Source: Planococcus donghaensis MPA1U2
GTDB taxonomy: Bacteria > Bacillota > Bacilli > Bacillales_A > Planococcaceae
NCBI RefSeq assembly: GCF_000189395.1
Contig: NZ_AEPB01000012.1
Location: forward strand, 1-64,000
Direction: 5' to 3'
DNA: 64,000 nt
In this document: positions 41,315 through 51,582 of the stretch, piece by piece
How positions within the stretch are numbered: position 1 is the stretch's first letter
Layout of the letters: each line of letters opens with the position of its first letter
Program-made: the position numbers and the translations under genes
Notes under the pieces: generated by a model
Told to the model about the DNA's origin: nothing
Seen by the model: the letters and a program-made list of their open reading frames with translations, nothing else
Databases searched by the model: none

Positions 41315-42598
41315 TTAAGCTCTGCTCTCTATTCGGAGTTCTTTCGCAAAACGAGCTGCACTTTGTCCAGCTACGTTGCCTGTGACTAATGCAGATGTGA
41401 TATTGTATCCGCCCGTGTAGCCGTGGATGTCTAAAATTTCACCACAGAAATACAATCCAGGTTTCTTTTTAGACGCCATCGTTTTGGGTTCGATTTCTTT
41501 GATCGACACACCGCCACCAGTAACAAATGCTTTTTCGATGGGTTGCGTACCGTTAACGAACATTGTAAAGGCTGTTAGTTGCTTTGCGAACGCTCGAACT
41601 TTGTCGCTAGCTAATTCCGCGCCAGTTAGCTGCGGGTCGATTTCTGCGCGTCCTAGTAGGAATAACAGCCACCGTTCTTGAGCAAGGCTCTTCCAAACGT
41701 TTTTAACGGACTTTTTTGGTTCGTCTTTCATCATTTTCACAAGCAATTGAAAAGCAGACTCTGCATTTTCATCTGGCAGTGAATTGATGCGCATTTCGAC
41801 TGGTTGCCCACCGTTTTTCTTTATTTCTTTCACGACGTATTGGCTACAGCGTAAAACTGCAGGGCCACTCAATCCAAAATGGGTAAACAGCATATCCATT
41901 TGATGTGTGACAAGCACTTTGCCTTTTTTGTTTAATACAGTGACAGCTGCATCACGTAAAGCTAAACCTTGAAGTTCGCGACTTACGATAAATGGTTCTT
42001 TCGACAATAATGGAACTTCCGTTGGATAAAGCTCGGTCACCAAATGACCTGCTTTTTCTGCCCACGGGTAGCCGTCTCCAGTAGAGCCTGTTTGTGGAAC
42101 TGCTTTGCCTCCAACAGCGACGACGATTGCTTTTGCTGTATACTCTTCTCCCGTATGAAGGCGAACGCCGGTCACTTTTTCATCAGTCATTAATAATTTT
42201 TTAACAGGTGAATCGAGCATAACCGTAACATTTAACCGGTCCATTTCTTTGAACATGGCATCCGCCACATCTTGTGCACGGTTAGAAAAGGGGAACATGC
42301 GCCCGTGATCTTCTTCTTTTAACGCGACACCAAGTCCTTCGAAGAAAGAAATAATGTCCTCGTTATTGAATACAGAAAAAGGACTGTGAAGAAAACGGCC
42401 ATTCCCTGGAATATGCCTAACAATTTCGTCTAGTGGCAAGCGATTGGTCACATTGCAGCGGCCACCGCCGGAAATGATTAATTTTTTTCCTAGTTTCTTT
42501 CCTTTTTCAATCAATAACACTTTTTGGTTCTTTGAAGCTGCGGCAATTGATGCCATTAAGCCGGAGGGACCCCCGCCGATGATTATTACGTCATACAT
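41315..42598 (-). CDS. NAD(P)/FAD-dependent oxidoreductase, HI0933/YtfP family
   Basis: A 427-residue flavoprotein. The N-terminal dinucleotide-binding motif is [16 protein letters not shown], then [13 protein letters not shown] and the C-terminal [24 protein letters not shown], all hallmarks of the BaiN/HI0933 family (B. subtilis YtfP). The physiological substrate is not established. ATG start at the far end on minus; convergent with leuS and divergent from the flippase gene. Confidence 0.92.
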   Translation of the reverse strand: MYDVIIIGGGPSGLMASIAAASKNQKVLLIEKGKKLGKKLIISGGGRCNVTNRLPLDEIVRHIPGNGRFLHSPFSVFNNEDIISFFEGLGVALKEEDHGRMFPFSNRAQDVADAMFKEMDRLNVTVMLDSPVKKLLMTDEKVTGVRLHTGEEYTAKAIVVAVGGKAVPQTGSTGDGYPWAEKAGHLVTELYPTEVPLLSKEPFIVSRELQGLALRDAAVTVLNKKGKVLVTHQMDMLFTHFGLSGPAVLRCSQYVVKEIKKNGGQPVEMRINSLPDENAESAFQLLVKMMKDEPKKSVKNVWKSLAQERWLLFLLGRAEIDPQLTGAELASDKVRAFAKQLTAFTMFVNGTQPIEKAFVTGGGVSIKEIEPKTMASKKKPGLYFCGEILDIHGYTGGYNITSALVTGNVAGQSAARFAKELRIESRA

Positions 42599-42726
42599 AT
42601 ATTAAGAACTCGCTTTCGTTTTCTTTTTAGTATACACGATGCAGCGAAACACGTTGAGTAATTTCATCTATAGGTGTAAACTATCGTGTAGATTGCTTTT
42701 ATTATGAACAAGTCAGGAAGTGTAAA

Positions 42727-44331
42727 ATGTCGTCATTAGTTAAAGGTACAGCCATCTTAACATTAGGTCTATTTTTGTCAAAAATATTGGGAGTTATTTA
42801 TATCATTCCGTTTTATAGCATGGTAGGAGAAGACAATATCGGGCTTTATCAATATGCGTATATCCCGTATAACTTGATGCTGGCGCTGGCTATTTCAGGT
42901 GCCCCAATCGCATTCTCGAAATTTACCGCTAAATATAATTCCCTCGGTGATTATGAAACGGGGAGGAGATTATTAAAGTCAGGACTTCTGACGATGATGA
43001 TTACCGGTTTTGTTTCGTTTCTTTTGCTTTATATCTTCGCAGAGCCACTAGCGCGTATTACCATCTCTGAAGATGAACGAATTTATTCGGTTGGTGACGT
43101 AACTGAAGCGATTCGTTGGGTCAGTTTTGCATTAATCGTCGTACCATTTATGAGTCTTTGGAGAGGGTTTTTCCAAGGCTATAACTACATGATGCCGACT
43201 GCTGTTTCTCAATTAATCGAGCAAATTGTTCGCATTATTTTCCTATTAGGAGGCGCATTTGCGGTTCTTTACATTTTTGACGGTACGCCAAAAACAGCGA
43301 TTCAGTTTGCGGTATTATCTGCTGCAGTCGGAGCTCTCGGCGGAATTGTTACGTTAGGTTATTACTGGAAAAAGAAAAAGCCCGAATACAATCAACTGTT
43401 AGCAAATTCAGTGGAATCGTATGACGTTAAATTACGTGATATGTACAAAGAGATTGTCATTTATGCCGTACCGGTCATTTTCCTTGGTATTGCCAATCCT
43501 TTATTCCAATTTGTGGATTTAATGACATTTAACCGGGCGATGAGCTCTGGTGGAAATTTCTCGGAAATCGACCTTTTAGGTATTTTAAATTTAACTGCCC
43601 ATAAACTTGTTATGATTCCGGTTATGCTTGCTACTGGTTTCTCTATGGCATTGATTCCGTTAATCACCAAGCATTTTACTCGCAAAGAGTATTTGCAAGT
43701 ATCTCGAACATTAGATCAATCCATCCAGTTGTTATTATTCTTAACATTGCCTGCGGTAATTGGAATGACCATGCTATCTGATGAGTTATACCATGTCTTC
43801 TACGAAGTAAGTGATATTGGATCTGAGATTTTGGCACATTATTTGCCAGTAGCAATTTTGTTTTCTGCTTTTCCCGTTACAGCATCTATTTTACAAGGGA
43901 TCAATAAACAAAAATGGATCATCATCAACTTATCTACAGGACTATTATTAAAAGCTCTTTTAAATACACCGTTAATCGAACGTTTTGAAACAGACGGGGC
44001 GATTGCCGCAACGATTATTGGTTATATAGCAGCGATTGGGATGAACATGATTGTCATCGTTAAAACGATGAATTACCATTCGCAAATGGTCACAAGACGC
44101 GTGATGTTAATTGTTATTTTGAACTTGATCATGGCAGGCGCGGTTTACTTAGCCATGTCAGGAATCGATTTGTTTATCGGTATGGATAATAAACTTCTAT
44201 CTATGATCCGCATTATTTTAATCGGTGGTGTAGGGGCAGCTGTTTATGGCTACCTCGGCTTGAAAACGGGCTTAGCGCAAAAGTTAATGGGCTCAAAAAT
44301 AACCAAAATCTCTCGGAAATTAGGCTTTTAG
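42727..44331 (+). CDS. Lipid II flippase homologue (MurJ/YtgP, MVF family)
   Basis: A 534-residue protein with about 14 membrane segments of the MOP exporter superfamily. Family pattern: KGTAILTLGLFLSKILGVIYIIPFYSMVGEDNIGLYQYAY at the N terminus and GMTMLSDELYHVFYE in the middle. B. subtilis YtgP acts as MurJ, moving lipid-linked peptidoglycan precursor across the membrane. ATG after AGGAAG. Followed 10 bases later by the pseudouridine synthase gene, the order ytgP-ytzG-ytzE as in B. subtilis. Confidence 0.92.
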   Translation: MSSLVKGTAILTLGLFLSKILGVIYIIPFYSMVGEDNIGLYQYAYIPYNLMLALAISGAPIAFSKFTAKYNSLGDYETGRRLLKSGLLTMMITGFVSFLLLYIFAEPLARITISEDERIYSVGDVTEAIRWVSFALIVVPFMSLWRGFFQGYNYMMPTAVSQLIEQIVRIIFLLGGAFAVLYIFDGTPKTAIQFAVLSAAVGALGGIVTLGYYWKKKKPEYNQLLANSVESYDVKLRDMYKEIVIYAVPVIFLGIANPLFQFVDLMTFNRAMSSGGNFSEIDLLGILNLTAHKLVMIPVMLATGFSMALIPLITKHFTRKEYLQVSRTLDQSIQLLLFLTLPAVIGMTMLSDELYHVFYEVSDIGSEILAHYLPVAILFSAFPVTASILQGINKQKWIIINLSTGLLLKALLNTPLIERFETDGAIAATIIGYIAAIGMNMIVIVKTMNYHSQMVTRRVMLIVILNLIMAGAVYLAMSGIDLFIGMDNKLLSMIRIILIGGVGAAVYGYLGLKTGLAQKLMGSKITKISRKLGF

Positions 44332-44341
44332 GAGTGACACA

Positions 44342-45055
44342 ATGCGTTTAGATAAATACCTTTCGAATATGGGCCATGGCTCTAGAAAAGAAGTGAAAGT
44401 CCTATTAAAGTCAAAAGCTGTAGAAGTTAACGGTGAAATCGTTCGAGACCCAAAAGTTCATGTCAATGAGCATACGGATCTTGTCTCGGTTGGAGGAGAA
44501 GCTGTTACGTATACAGAGTTTATTTATTTGCTTATGAATAAACCTCAAGGTGTGATTTCGGCAACGGAAGATAAATATGATAAAACGGTCATCGATTTGC
44601 TGGGGAAAGATGAGCAGCATTTCGAGCCGTTTCCGGTAGGTCGATTAGATAAAGATACTGAAGGGTTTTTGTTACTAACAAATGACGGCAAGCTAGCACA
44701 TGAATTGCTGTCGCCTAAAAAGCATGTGGATAAAACGTATTTTGCACATGTTGAAGGAGTCGTAACGGAAGAAGATACAGAAGCATTTAAAAAAGGTGTT
44801 GTGCTTGATGATGGCTATGAAACAAAGCCTGCAAGCTTAAATATTTTGGACAGTGCTGTAGTATCAAAAATTGAATTAACGATTACAGAAGGAAAATTCC
44901 ACCAAGTTAAACGGATGTTCGAAAGTGTTGGCAAACGCGTGGTTTACTTGAAACGTTTGTCGATGGGACCATTGAGTCTTGATCCAGAATTAGAACTTGG
45001 TGAATATCGTCATTTAACAGAAGAAGAAATGGCTAGTTTAAAAGATAGAAAATGA
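44342..45055 (+). CDS. 16S rRNA pseudouridine synthase, RsuA family (YtzG)
   Basis: A 237-residue enzyme. An N-terminal S4 RNA-binding domain (RLDKYLSNMGHGSRKEVKVLLKSKAVEVNG) is followed by the RsuA/RluE-type catalytic domain with the motif GRLDKDTEGFLLLTNDG carrying the catalytic Asp, and KFHQVKRMFESVG. It probably modifies one uridine of 16S rRNA; the exact site is not readable. AGGAG ribosome site in the ytgP end. Confidence 0.92.
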   Translation: MRLDKYLSNMGHGSRKEVKVLLKSKAVEVNGEIVRDPKVHVNEHTDLVSVGGEAVTYTEFIYLLMNKPQGVISATEDKYDKTVIDLLGKDEQHFEPFPVGRLDKDTEGFLLLTNDGKLAHELLSPKKHVDKTYFAHVEGVVTEEDTEAFKKGVVLDDGYETKPASLNILDSAVVSKIELTITEGKFHQVKRMFESVGKRVVYLKRLSMGPLSLDPELELGEYRHLTEEEMASLKDRK

Positions 45056-45064
45056 AGTAATGAA

Positions 45065-45111
45065 AAACTGTAAACAAACTCGACTTGTTCGGGATGTTTA
45101 CAGTTTTTTAT
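45065..45111 (+). terminator. Terminator of the ytgP-rsuA operon
   Basis: AAACTGTAAACA/TGTTTACAGTTT stem with a long loop and T6. Confidence 0.88.
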
Positions 45112-45158
45112 TAGGGTAAGTCACTTTGGAGGTTAAAATAGGAAAACTTTTCAATAAA

Positions 45159-45208
45159 CCTAAACAAAGAAAATGACCGCATAACTGCGGTCATTTTCTT
45201 TGTTTAGG
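45159..45208. terminator. Long hairpin at the 3' end of ytzE
   Basis: CCTAAACAAAGAAAATGACC pairs with the complementary arm ending CTTTGTTTAGG, a 22-bp stem with a 6-base loop. It terminates the minus-strand ytzE transcript and insulates the plus-strand unit. Confidence 0.88.
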
Positions 45209-45215
45209 AAATCTG

Positions 45216-45437
45216 TTAGGACGTCATTTTCACTTTACGGTGCGTCGTTGTCCATTTGCCTCGAGTTGGGCTGGTCACCAAGTCGTTAAAGGCTAACACA
45301 TTCAAATCTCTTTGAATGGTGCGAGGAGTGATGCCGAATTCGTCGACAAGATCTTGCGTCGTTACAGTCCCATTCTCGAGAATGTACTTATACATATCTT
45401 TAATTCGAATGAGCATTCGATCGGTTGTGGGTTTCAT
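45216..45437 (-). CDS. ytzE: Small DeoR-type HTH protein YtzE
   Basis: A 73-residue winged-helix protein equal to the DNA-binding part of DeoR regulators: MLIRIKDMYKYILENGTVTTQDLVDEFGITPRTIQRDLNVLAFNDLVTSPTRGKW. It lacks the sugar-sensing domain. The target is unknown; conservation of its position beside ytgP and the RsuA-type gene suggests a local role. ATG with GGAGTGG upstream. The 294 bases beyond it to pepV hold only a possible TACAAT -10 at 45700-45705. Confidence 0.88.
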   Translation of the reverse strand: MKPTTDRMLIRIKDMYKYILENGTVTTQDLVDEFGITPRTIQRDLNVLAFNDLVTSPTRGKWTTTHRKVKMTS

Positions 45438-45731
45438 AATAGAACCACTCCTTCATCTTTTTTCCCATTGGCAAAGACTAGCGGACGATGTGCTGAGGTT
45501 ATACAGCAAGTATAATTGATGCCAAAGACAGCCCCTTTTCCTAAAAGATATGTCAATCTTACTAATCTGACAATTTGATTATAACGGAAAAACATCTCGA
45601 ATTCTAGGATTTTAGCTGAATTTACAAAAAATTAACGCTGGAAACACAGAATTTTTATGTGAATTAACGACAAAATCTTTAATTTCCTGAAAAAAGGTGT
45701 ACAATAGCCATAACAAAAAGGAGTGTGAAAC

Positions 45732-47105
45732 ATGGATTGGCAGTTAGAAGCTACAAAACGCAAAGAGAACATACTGAGCGAATTGCAAGAGTTACTAGCA
45801 ATTCCCAGTGTACTAAGCAATGAAACCACGCCAACAGCTCCTTTTGGAAAAGAAGTTAAGCAGGCATTAGATTGGTTTTTAGAAAAAGGAAGAACAGAAG
45901 GATACACGGTAAAAAATGTTGGAGATGTCGCAGGACATCTTGAAATTGGTCAAGGTGAAGAATTGCTGGGAATTTTAGGACATGTTGACGTGGTGCCAGT
46001 AGGTGAAGGTTGGACGAGAGATCCATTTGGTGGAGAAATTCACAATGGACGACTTTACGGTCGTGGTGCTATCGATGATAAAGGACCAACAATTGCCGCA
46101 TGGGCTGCTTTGAACATCTTAAAGGATGCCGGTGTTGAATTTACAAAGCGTGTCCGTTTAATTATTGGCACAGATGAAGAAAGTGAATTCCGCTGCATGG
46201 AACGCTATTTTCAAACAGAAGAAATGCCAGCAATAGCTTTTACTCCAGATGCTGATTTTCCGATTATTAATGCAGAAAAAGGAATCGCATCTTTAGTTTT
46301 CTCGACATTTTCCATGCATGAAGATGCAATTTTAGAATCGTTTATTGCTGGACACCGAACCAATATGGTGCCTGACAAAGCAACGGCGATTTTAAATGGG
46401 CAGTTAGCGGAATGGCAAGAAGATTTCCGAGCTTTTTGCAAAAAACATGATGTAACAGGCAAAGTTGAACAGCATAACGGTTCGACAGAATTAACGTTAA
46501 ATGGAAAATCAGCACATGCAATGGAGCCGGAAGATGGCATTAATGCCGGAGTGTTACTAGCTGTATTTTTGAAAGACCGCTTAGAAGGCGATGGCCAAAA
46601 GTTTGTTGAATTTGTGGCAGATACGTTTTACAAAGATTCGCGTGGACGTAAACTTGGATTGGATTTTACGGATGAACAATCTGGAGATACAACTTTTAAT
46701 GCCGGAATTATTCGGTTTGAAAAAAAGAAAACCGCTATGATTACCGTAAGTATGCGATACTCGATTAGCTATCCATTCAAAGAAAAAATCGATACGTATC
46801 AGTTAAAAGATTTTGTACTGGACATTGCGTCCAATTCTCCTCCTCATTATGTGGACGAAAACGATCCGTTTATCAAAACGCTACAAAGCGCATATGAAAA
46901 TCAAACGGGTGAAAAAGCAAATCTAATCGCCATTGGCGGAGGCACTTATGCGCGCGTATTAGACAAAGGTGTGGCTTTTGGGATGCTGTTTCCTGGCGAA
47001 CCCGATGTTGCTCACCAGGCGGATGAATTTGTCGACATCGACAATTTAATAAAAGCGACTGCCATTTACGCAGAAGCAATTTATCAATTAGCTTGTAAAA
47101 AATGA
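45732..47105 (+). CDS. pepV: Dipeptidase PepV (M20 family)
   Basis: A 457-residue di-zinc dipeptidase. Metal motifs are LGHVDVVPVGEGW, GRGAIDDKGP and GTDEESEFRC; the lid-domain pattern is HAMEPEDGINAG. PepV-type enzymes cleave dipeptides with an N-terminal aliphatic residue. AAGGAG ribosome site. The stop overlaps the beginning of the dat region, so the two are one operon, an arrangement I recall from staphylococci. Confidence 0.93.
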   Translation: MDWQLEATKRKENILSELQELLAIPSVLSNETTPTAPFGKEVKQALDWFLEKGRTEGYTVKNVGDVAGHLEIGQGEELLGILGHVDVVPVGEGWTRDPFGGEIHNGRLYGRGAIDDKGPTIAAWAALNILKDAGVEFTKRVRLIIGTDEESEFRCMERYFQTEEMPAIAFTPDADFPIINAEKGIASLVFSTFSMHEDAILESFIAGHRTNMVPDKATAILNGQLAEWQEDFRAFCKKHDVTGKVEQHNGSTELTLNGKSAHAMEPEDGINAGVLLAVFLKDRLEGDGQKFVEFVADTFYKDSRGRKLGLDFTDEQSGDTTFNAGIIRFEKKKTAMITVSMRYSISYPFKEKIDTYQLKDFVLDIASNSPPHYVDENDPFIKTLQSAYENQTGEKANLIAIGGGTYARVLDKGVAFGMLFPGEPDVAHQADEFVDIDNLIKATAIYAEAIYQLACKK

Positions 47106-47122
47106 GGAAAGAAGGAATGGAT

Positions 47123-47971
47123 ATGGATTTGATATTGCACAATGGAGAATTTATTCGTGAAGAAGATTTAGTAATTTCGAGAGAAGATCGTGGTTATCAG
47201 TTTGGTGACGGAATTTATGAAGTAATTCGTGTATATGATGGCAATTTGTTTACAGCTAAAGAACATATTGACCGATTTTACGACAGTGCTGACAAAATCA
47301 AAATCGTCATTCCTTATACAAAAGACGTTTTCCATAAAATGATCTACGATTTTGTTGAAGTAAACAATATTGAAACGGGCCAAGTATACGTGCAAATCAC
47401 ACGTGGTGCTGCAGAACGTCAACATCAATTTCCGACACAAGCTACGCCAGTGATTATCGGTAATACAAAATCAGTTGAACGTCCTATTGCAAGCTTAAAC
47501 TCAGGCGTTACGGCTAAATTTATCGAAGATATTCGTTGGTTGCGCTGTGATATTAAAAGCTTAAACTTGCTTGGCAACGTATTGGCGAAGCAAGAAGCAT
47601 ACGAAGAAGGATTTTTTGAAGCAATCTTGCACCGCGGAGAAACGGTAACAGAAGGTTGTTCATCGAATATGTACGGTATTAAAAATGGCACTCTTTATAC
47701 GCATCCTGCAAACAACCTTATTTTAAATGGGATTACAAGAAGAGTAATTCTTGAACTATGTGAAGAATTAGAAATTCCGGTAGAAGAAAGACCATTTACA
47801 AAAACGGAAGCTCTTGAAATGGATGAATTCATCATGTCTTCAACGACTACGGAAGTAATGCCAGTGGTAGCGATTGGCGACCATAAAATTGGTCAAGGCG
47901 TACCTGGAGAATTGACGCGTAAGCTACAAACAGCATTTGAAGCACGCATACAAGTTGGCGTGAAATCTTAA
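47123..47971 (+). CDS. dat: D-amino-acid transaminase
   Basis: A 282-residue fold-type IV PLP enzyme interconverting D-alanine and D-glutamate with 2-oxo acids, feeding peptidoglycan precursors. DRGYQFGDGIYEV, the PLP lysine in DIKSLNLLGNVLAKQEA and the SSTTTEVMPV phosphate-binding motif are present. I use the ATG of MDLILHNG: AAGGA is 7 bases upstream and the length equals the characterised Bacillus enzymes. Starts at 47102 and 47117 are possible. Confidence 0.93.
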   Translation: MDLILHNGEFIREEDLVISREDRGYQFGDGIYEVIRVYDGNLFTAKEHIDRFYDSADKIKIVIPYTKDVFHKMIYDFVEVNNIETGQVYVQITRGAAERQHQFPTQATPVIIGNTKSVERPIASLNSGVTAKFIEDIRWLRCDIKSLNLLGNVLAKQEAYEEGFFEAILHRGETVTEGCSSNMYGIKNGTLYTHPANNLILNGITRRVILELCEELEIPVEERPFTKTEALEMDEFIMSSTTTEVMPVVAIGDHKIGQGVPGELTRKLQTAFEARIQVGVKS

Positions 47972-47983
47972 AGTAAAAATAAA

Positions 47984-48015
47984 AGTGATTGGCTCCGGCC
48001 AATCACTATTTTTTT
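47984..48015 (+). terminator. Terminator of pepV-dat
   Basis: AGTGATTGGC/GCCAATCACT stem with a 4-base TCCG loop and a T-run. Confidence 0.92.
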
Positions 48016-48055
48016 GCGCTTATTAGCGTGTTAAACTAGATTCAGGTGATGCAAA

Positions 48056-48619
48056 ATGAAACCACATTATTTTATTGGGATTAAAATTCCAAAAGACATA
48101 GCTGAAAACTTGGCGACAGAACGTGAAAGTTGGCAATTGCAAAGTCACAAAAGGCTAACGCCAGCACAAGATATGCATATTACTTTATTGTTTATCGGCG
48201 AAGACGTGCATAGTGAAATCGAACAAGTCGAAAAAATGCTGGGGACCATTAAGCAAAAAGCTTTTACAGTAAGTATCAATGGCATTAAATCTTTTGGGAA
48301 TCCATCAACACCGCGTATTATTTATGCCTCTCTTGAAACGAGTCAGGAGTTAGACGAGCTGCAACAGCAAGTGCATAAATCCGTGGAACCGTTGCAAATT
48401 AAACCCGATCCAAAGAAATTTGTGCCACATATCACGTTGGCTAGCAGATGGGCAGGGGGAGAACCAACTGAACGCCAATTTTCAATTGCCACTATGCGAT
48501 TTGATGTAACCGAGTTTTCGTTGTTCCGAATTGCACCGAAAGAAATGCCACGGTACCAAAAAATCGTAAATTATAAGTTAGAAAATGCATCTACTACATC
48601 TAAAGGCGAGTGTTTATGA
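48056..48619 (+). CDS. thpR: RNA 2',3'-cyclic phosphodiesterase ThpR (YtlP)
   Basis: A 187-residue 2H phosphoesterase with both HxTx motifs: HITLLF and HITLAS. Members hydrolyse 2',3'-cyclic phosphates and ligate tRNA halves in vitro. The ATG has a weak site (AGGTGATGC). Its stop overlaps the next start in ATGA, forming the ytlP-ytlR-trmB-ytnP order of B. subtilis. Confidence 0.92.
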   Translation: MKPHYFIGIKIPKDIAENLATERESWQLQSHKRLTPAQDMHITLLFIGEDVHSEIEQVEKMLGTIKQKAFTVSINGIKSFGNPSTPRIIYASLETSQELDELQQQVHKSVEPLQIKPDPKKFVPHITLASRWAGGEPTERQFSIATMRFDVTEFSLFRIAPKEMPRYQKIVNYKLENASTTSKGECL

Positions 48620-49524
48620 AAACGGTATTTATTATTAACCCTACAGCTGGTAATGGCCGGGCGTTAAAACAGTGGCTGCGCTTTGAAAAGACGCTCCACT
48701 TCCCATACGAACACATACTAACGGAATTTCCAGGGCATGCTACGGCAATTGCTGCCGCTTATAAAAACGAAGAGCAACAAGTTTTGTTAATCGGCTTTGG
48801 CGGTGATGGGACATTGCGTGAAATTGTGGTAGGAGCAGCGGGCGCCAAAAAGATAATTGTTGGATCTGTAGCGGCAGGCTCGGGCAATGATTTTGCTAGA
48901 GCTTATGGCACGTTTAAAGATGCGCGGGCAATTGAACAGTTTCAAAAAAACCTTCATGTTAAACGTCAAGACCTAGGTGAATTTGAGAACGGACAACCCT
49001 TTCAATTTGTCAGCAGTTCAGGAATTGGTTTTGATGCGGAGATCACAATCGCTGTAAATCAGTCTGTTCTCAAGAAAAAACTAAATCAGTTTGGCCTTGG
49101 AAAAATAGCTTATTACTTATATGTTATCAAGACTTTAGTGAAGTTTGAAACCTTTACATTGACGGTTCAAAGCGAAAGCGAAACCTTTGTTTATCAAGAC
49201 GTTTGGTTAGCAACTGTAAGCAATCAACCATATTTCGGTGGAGGCATGAAAATCTCTCCTGCTTCCTACACAGATGATGGGTTGCTCGAATTGACAGTTG
49301 TTCATCAAATATCCCGTTTGAAACTCTTGCTCGTTTTTGGTACGGTATTCAGCGGAGCACATACACGTTTCAAAGAGGTCAGCCAAATGAGCAGCTCAGA
49401 ATTCCGGCTGTCATCTGACAAATCGGTTTTTCGCCATGTGGATGGGGACGATGCTGGGATGAGCCCTCAAAACGAAATGGTCGTCTATGCAGTTAGTCCA
49501 CATAATTGGTTATCAATAAATTAA
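48616..49524 (+). CDS. ytlR: Diacylglycerol/sphingosine-kinase-like lipid kinase (YtlR)
   Basis: A 302-residue DAGK-catalytic-domain protein: FIINPTAGNGRALK, the nucleotide-binding GFGGDGTLREIVVG and GSVAAGSGNDFARAYG, then SSSGIGFDAEI and a C-terminal beta domain. Lipid substrate unknown; DgkB- or YegS-like roles are possible. The ATG overlapping the thpR stop is chosen, with AAAGGCGAG 7 bases before; the GTG two codons earlier is less well spaced. Confidence 0.9.
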   Translation: MKTVFIINPTAGNGRALKQWLRFEKTLHFPYEHILTEFPGHATAIAAAYKNEEQQVLLIGFGGDGTLREIVVGAAGAKKIIVGSVAAGSGNDFARAYGTFKDARAIEQFQKNLHVKRQDLGEFENGQPFQFVSSSGIGFDAEITIAVNQSVLKKKLNQFGLGKIAYYLYVIKTLVKFETFTLTVQSESETFVYQDVWLATVSNQPYFGGGMKISPASYTDDGLLELTVVHQISRLKLLLVFGTVFSGAHTRFKEVSQMSSSEFRLSSDKSVFRHVDGDDAGMSPQNEMVVYAVSPHNWLSIN

Positions 49525-49548
49525 TGGAAAATAGAAAGAGGATGAAAT

Positions 49549-50190
49549 ATGAGATCACGTTTTAAACCATGGGCAGCAGATTTAATCGATTCACATCCGG
49601 AAATTGTTATTCCGAACCCAGAAGAGAAAAAAGGGAATTGGCAAGAAGTCTTTGGTAACAAAAATCCGTTGCATATTGAAGCTGGCACAGGGAAAGGCCG
49701 CTTTATCACCGGGATGGCTAAAGCAAATCCAGACATTAATTACATCGGTATTGAATTATTCGACAGCGTCATTGTTACGGCTCTTGAGACTGTACTTGAG
49801 GAAGAGAACGGGATTCCAAACTTACGCCTTTTAAAAGTCAATGCAAAAAAAATCGCTGAGTATTTTGAAAAAGGAGAAGTAGACAGATTGTACTTAAACT
49901 TCTCAGATCCTTGGCCAAAAACACGTCATGCGAAGCGCCGTTTAACGCATGAATCTTTTTTGAAACTGTATCAAGCTGTTTTACCTGAAAAAGGTGAAAT
50001 TCATTTTAAAACCGATAACCGCAAACTTTTTGAATATTCGCTTACGAGCATTTCTGAATATGGTATGTTATTAACAGATGTCTCCTTAGATCTTCACGAT
50101 AACGAACCTGAGTGGAACATCATGACCGAATACGAAGAAAAGTTTTCGAAAAAAGGTCAGCCAATTTACCGGTTAGAAGCACAATTTTAA
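49549..50190 (+). CDS. trmB: tRNA (guanine-N7-)-methyltransferase TrmB
   Basis: A 213-residue SAM enzyme making m7G46 in tRNA. Family marks are [14 protein letters not shown] (SAM motif I), [36 protein letters not shown] (the TrmB signature) and [16 protein letters not shown] after AGAGGATG. Confidence 0.96.
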   Translation: MRSRFKPWAADLIDSHPEIVIPNPEEKKGNWQEVFGNKNPLHIEAGTGKGRFITGMAKANPDINYIGIELFDSVIVTALETVLEEENGIPNLRLLKVNAKKIAEYFEKGEVDRLYLNFSDPWPKTRHAKRRLTHESFLKLYQAVLPEKGEIHFKTDNRKLFEYSLTSISEYGMLLTDVSLDLHDNEPEWNIMTEYEEKFSKKGQPIYRLEAQF

Positions 50191-50220
50191 GCTAGTTGAT
50201 TTAGACAAGGGGGAAAAGGG

Positions 50221-51075
50221 ATGCAGAAATTTCAATTTCACGAAATGAACTTAACCTGGCTTGATGGGGGAACCACGTTTTTAGACGGGGGTACAATGTT
50301 TGGGGTCGTGCCAAAAGTGATTTGGTCGAAACGTTATCCAGTCAATGAAAAAAACCAAATCGAATTGCCGACTCACCCAATACTTGTTCAATTCGAAGGG
50401 CACAATATATTGATCGATAGCGGTCTTGGTGATGGCAAGTTGACAGAGCGTCAGTTGCGCAATTTAGGGGTTTCAGAACAGTCCCGTGTAGAAGAAAACT
50501 TATCGGAGCTTGGGTTAAAACCGGAAGACATCGATACGGTCTTAATGACTCATTTACACGGAGATCATGCAGCAGGACTTACAAAATGGCAAGGAGAAGA
50601 GTTGGTTTCAACTTTTCCAAACGCCAAAATTTATGTATCAGCTGTAGAGTGGGATGAAATGCAAAATCCAAATATCCGGTCACGCAATACATACTGGAAA
50701 GAAAATTGGGAGCCAATTGTCGATCAGGTTGAAACCTTTGAAGAAGAAAAAACTTTATTCGGTGCAATAACTATGATTCATACAGGCGGTCATTCAAATG
50801 GTCACAGTGTTATTAAAATGACAAGTGGCAATGAAACAATTTTGCATATGGGAGACATTATGCCAACGCATGCCCACCAAAATCCTTTGTGGGTGTTAGC
50901 ATTTGATGACTACCCAATGGACTCAATCTACGCGAAAGAAAAGTTGATGAAAGAAGCGTTAGAAAGCGGTTATTATTTCAGTTTTTACCATGATGCGTAT
51001 TACCGCATCTTAAAATGGAATGCAGACGGTAAAGAAATTGTTGAATCATTAGTTCGTAAAGAAAAGAATGTATGA
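50221..51075 (+). CDS. ytnP: Metallo-beta-lactamase-fold lactonase homologue (YtnP)
   Basis: A 284-residue MBL-fold hydrolase with the di-zinc motif [10 protein letters not shown], further ligands in HTGGHSNGH and [11 protein letters not shown], and the twin N-terminal WLDGG.TFLDGG.MFG pattern of AHL-lactonase-like proteins. B. subtilis YtnP degrades Streptomyces signals and acyl-homoserine lactones in vitro; the same substrate is inferred only. GGGGGAAAAGGG ribosome region. Ends at a terminator shared with ytzB. Confidence 0.9.
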   Translation: MQKFQFHEMNLTWLDGGTTFLDGGTMFGVVPKVIWSKRYPVNEKNQIELPTHPILVQFEGHNILIDSGLGDGKLTERQLRNLGVSEQSRVEENLSELGLKPEDIDTVLMTHLHGDHAAGLTKWQGEELVSTFPNAKIYVSAVEWDEMQNPNIRSRNTYWKENWEPIVDQVETFEEEKTLFGAITMIHTGGHSNGHSVIKMTSGNETILHMGDIMPTHAHQNPLWVLAFDDYPMDSIYAKEKLMKEALESGYYFSFYHDAYYRILKWNADGKEIVESLVRKEKNV

Positions 51076-51078
51076 AAA

Positions 51079-51107
51079 AAAAAGAGCCCCTGGGCTCTTT
51101 TTTTATA
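51079..51107. terminator. Bidirectional terminator ytnP/ytzB
   Basis: AAAAAAAGAGCCC/GGGCTCTTTTTTT with a CCT-type mini-loop. Confidence 0.92.
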
Positions 51108-51417
51108 CTTGTTTTACTTCGATTACTGCGCCTGTATACGCATCAGCTAAAAATTCAAATTGTTGAAGTTCGTCTTCTTTATGACGCGTGATGCCGCCTT
51201 TATAAACTTCAGTTGTTAACGCATGTTGCTTATAGGGTTCCGTTTTCATGAAAATCCATGAACCGTCAATCGGGCCTTCTTCTTTAAATGCAGATTTAAC
51301 TTCTTTTAAAACGTCATCAGCTGGATATAGTTTTTCTGAACGATTGTAAAGTTCTTTTACCAAATACGTTGCGGCGATTCCTGTAGCAAATCCAATAAGT
51401 AAATCACGATTTCTCAC
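51103..51417 (-). CDS. ytzB: Predicted small secreted/anchored protein YtzB
   Basis: A 104-residue protein with an N-terminal hydrophobic segment (LLIGFATGIAATYLVKELY) that acts as signal anchor, then a PepSY-like region ending in EFLADAYTGAVIEVKQV. This matches the small YtzB family of Bacillales beside ytnP. Function unknown. GGAGGG ribosome site before the ATG. It is convergent with ytnP. Confidence 0.85.
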   Translation of the reverse strand: MRNRDLLIGFATGIAATYLVKELYNRSEKLYPADDVLKEVKSAFKEEGPIDGSWIFMKTEPYKQHALTTEVYKGGITRHKEDELQQFEFLADAYTGAVIEVKQV

Positions 51418-51582
51418 TAAAATCCCTCCTCTATTTACTGGATAAATTGTACCATAAATATTTTGAAGGGCGAAATGATAGCTTAAAAGTTAGTGTACTT
51501 TAAAAAAAGGGTACAAAACTGGAAATTATCTGAATAAAGCTCTAAACTTAATAAAGGTAACTTACTTAGGGGGAACGTTGAT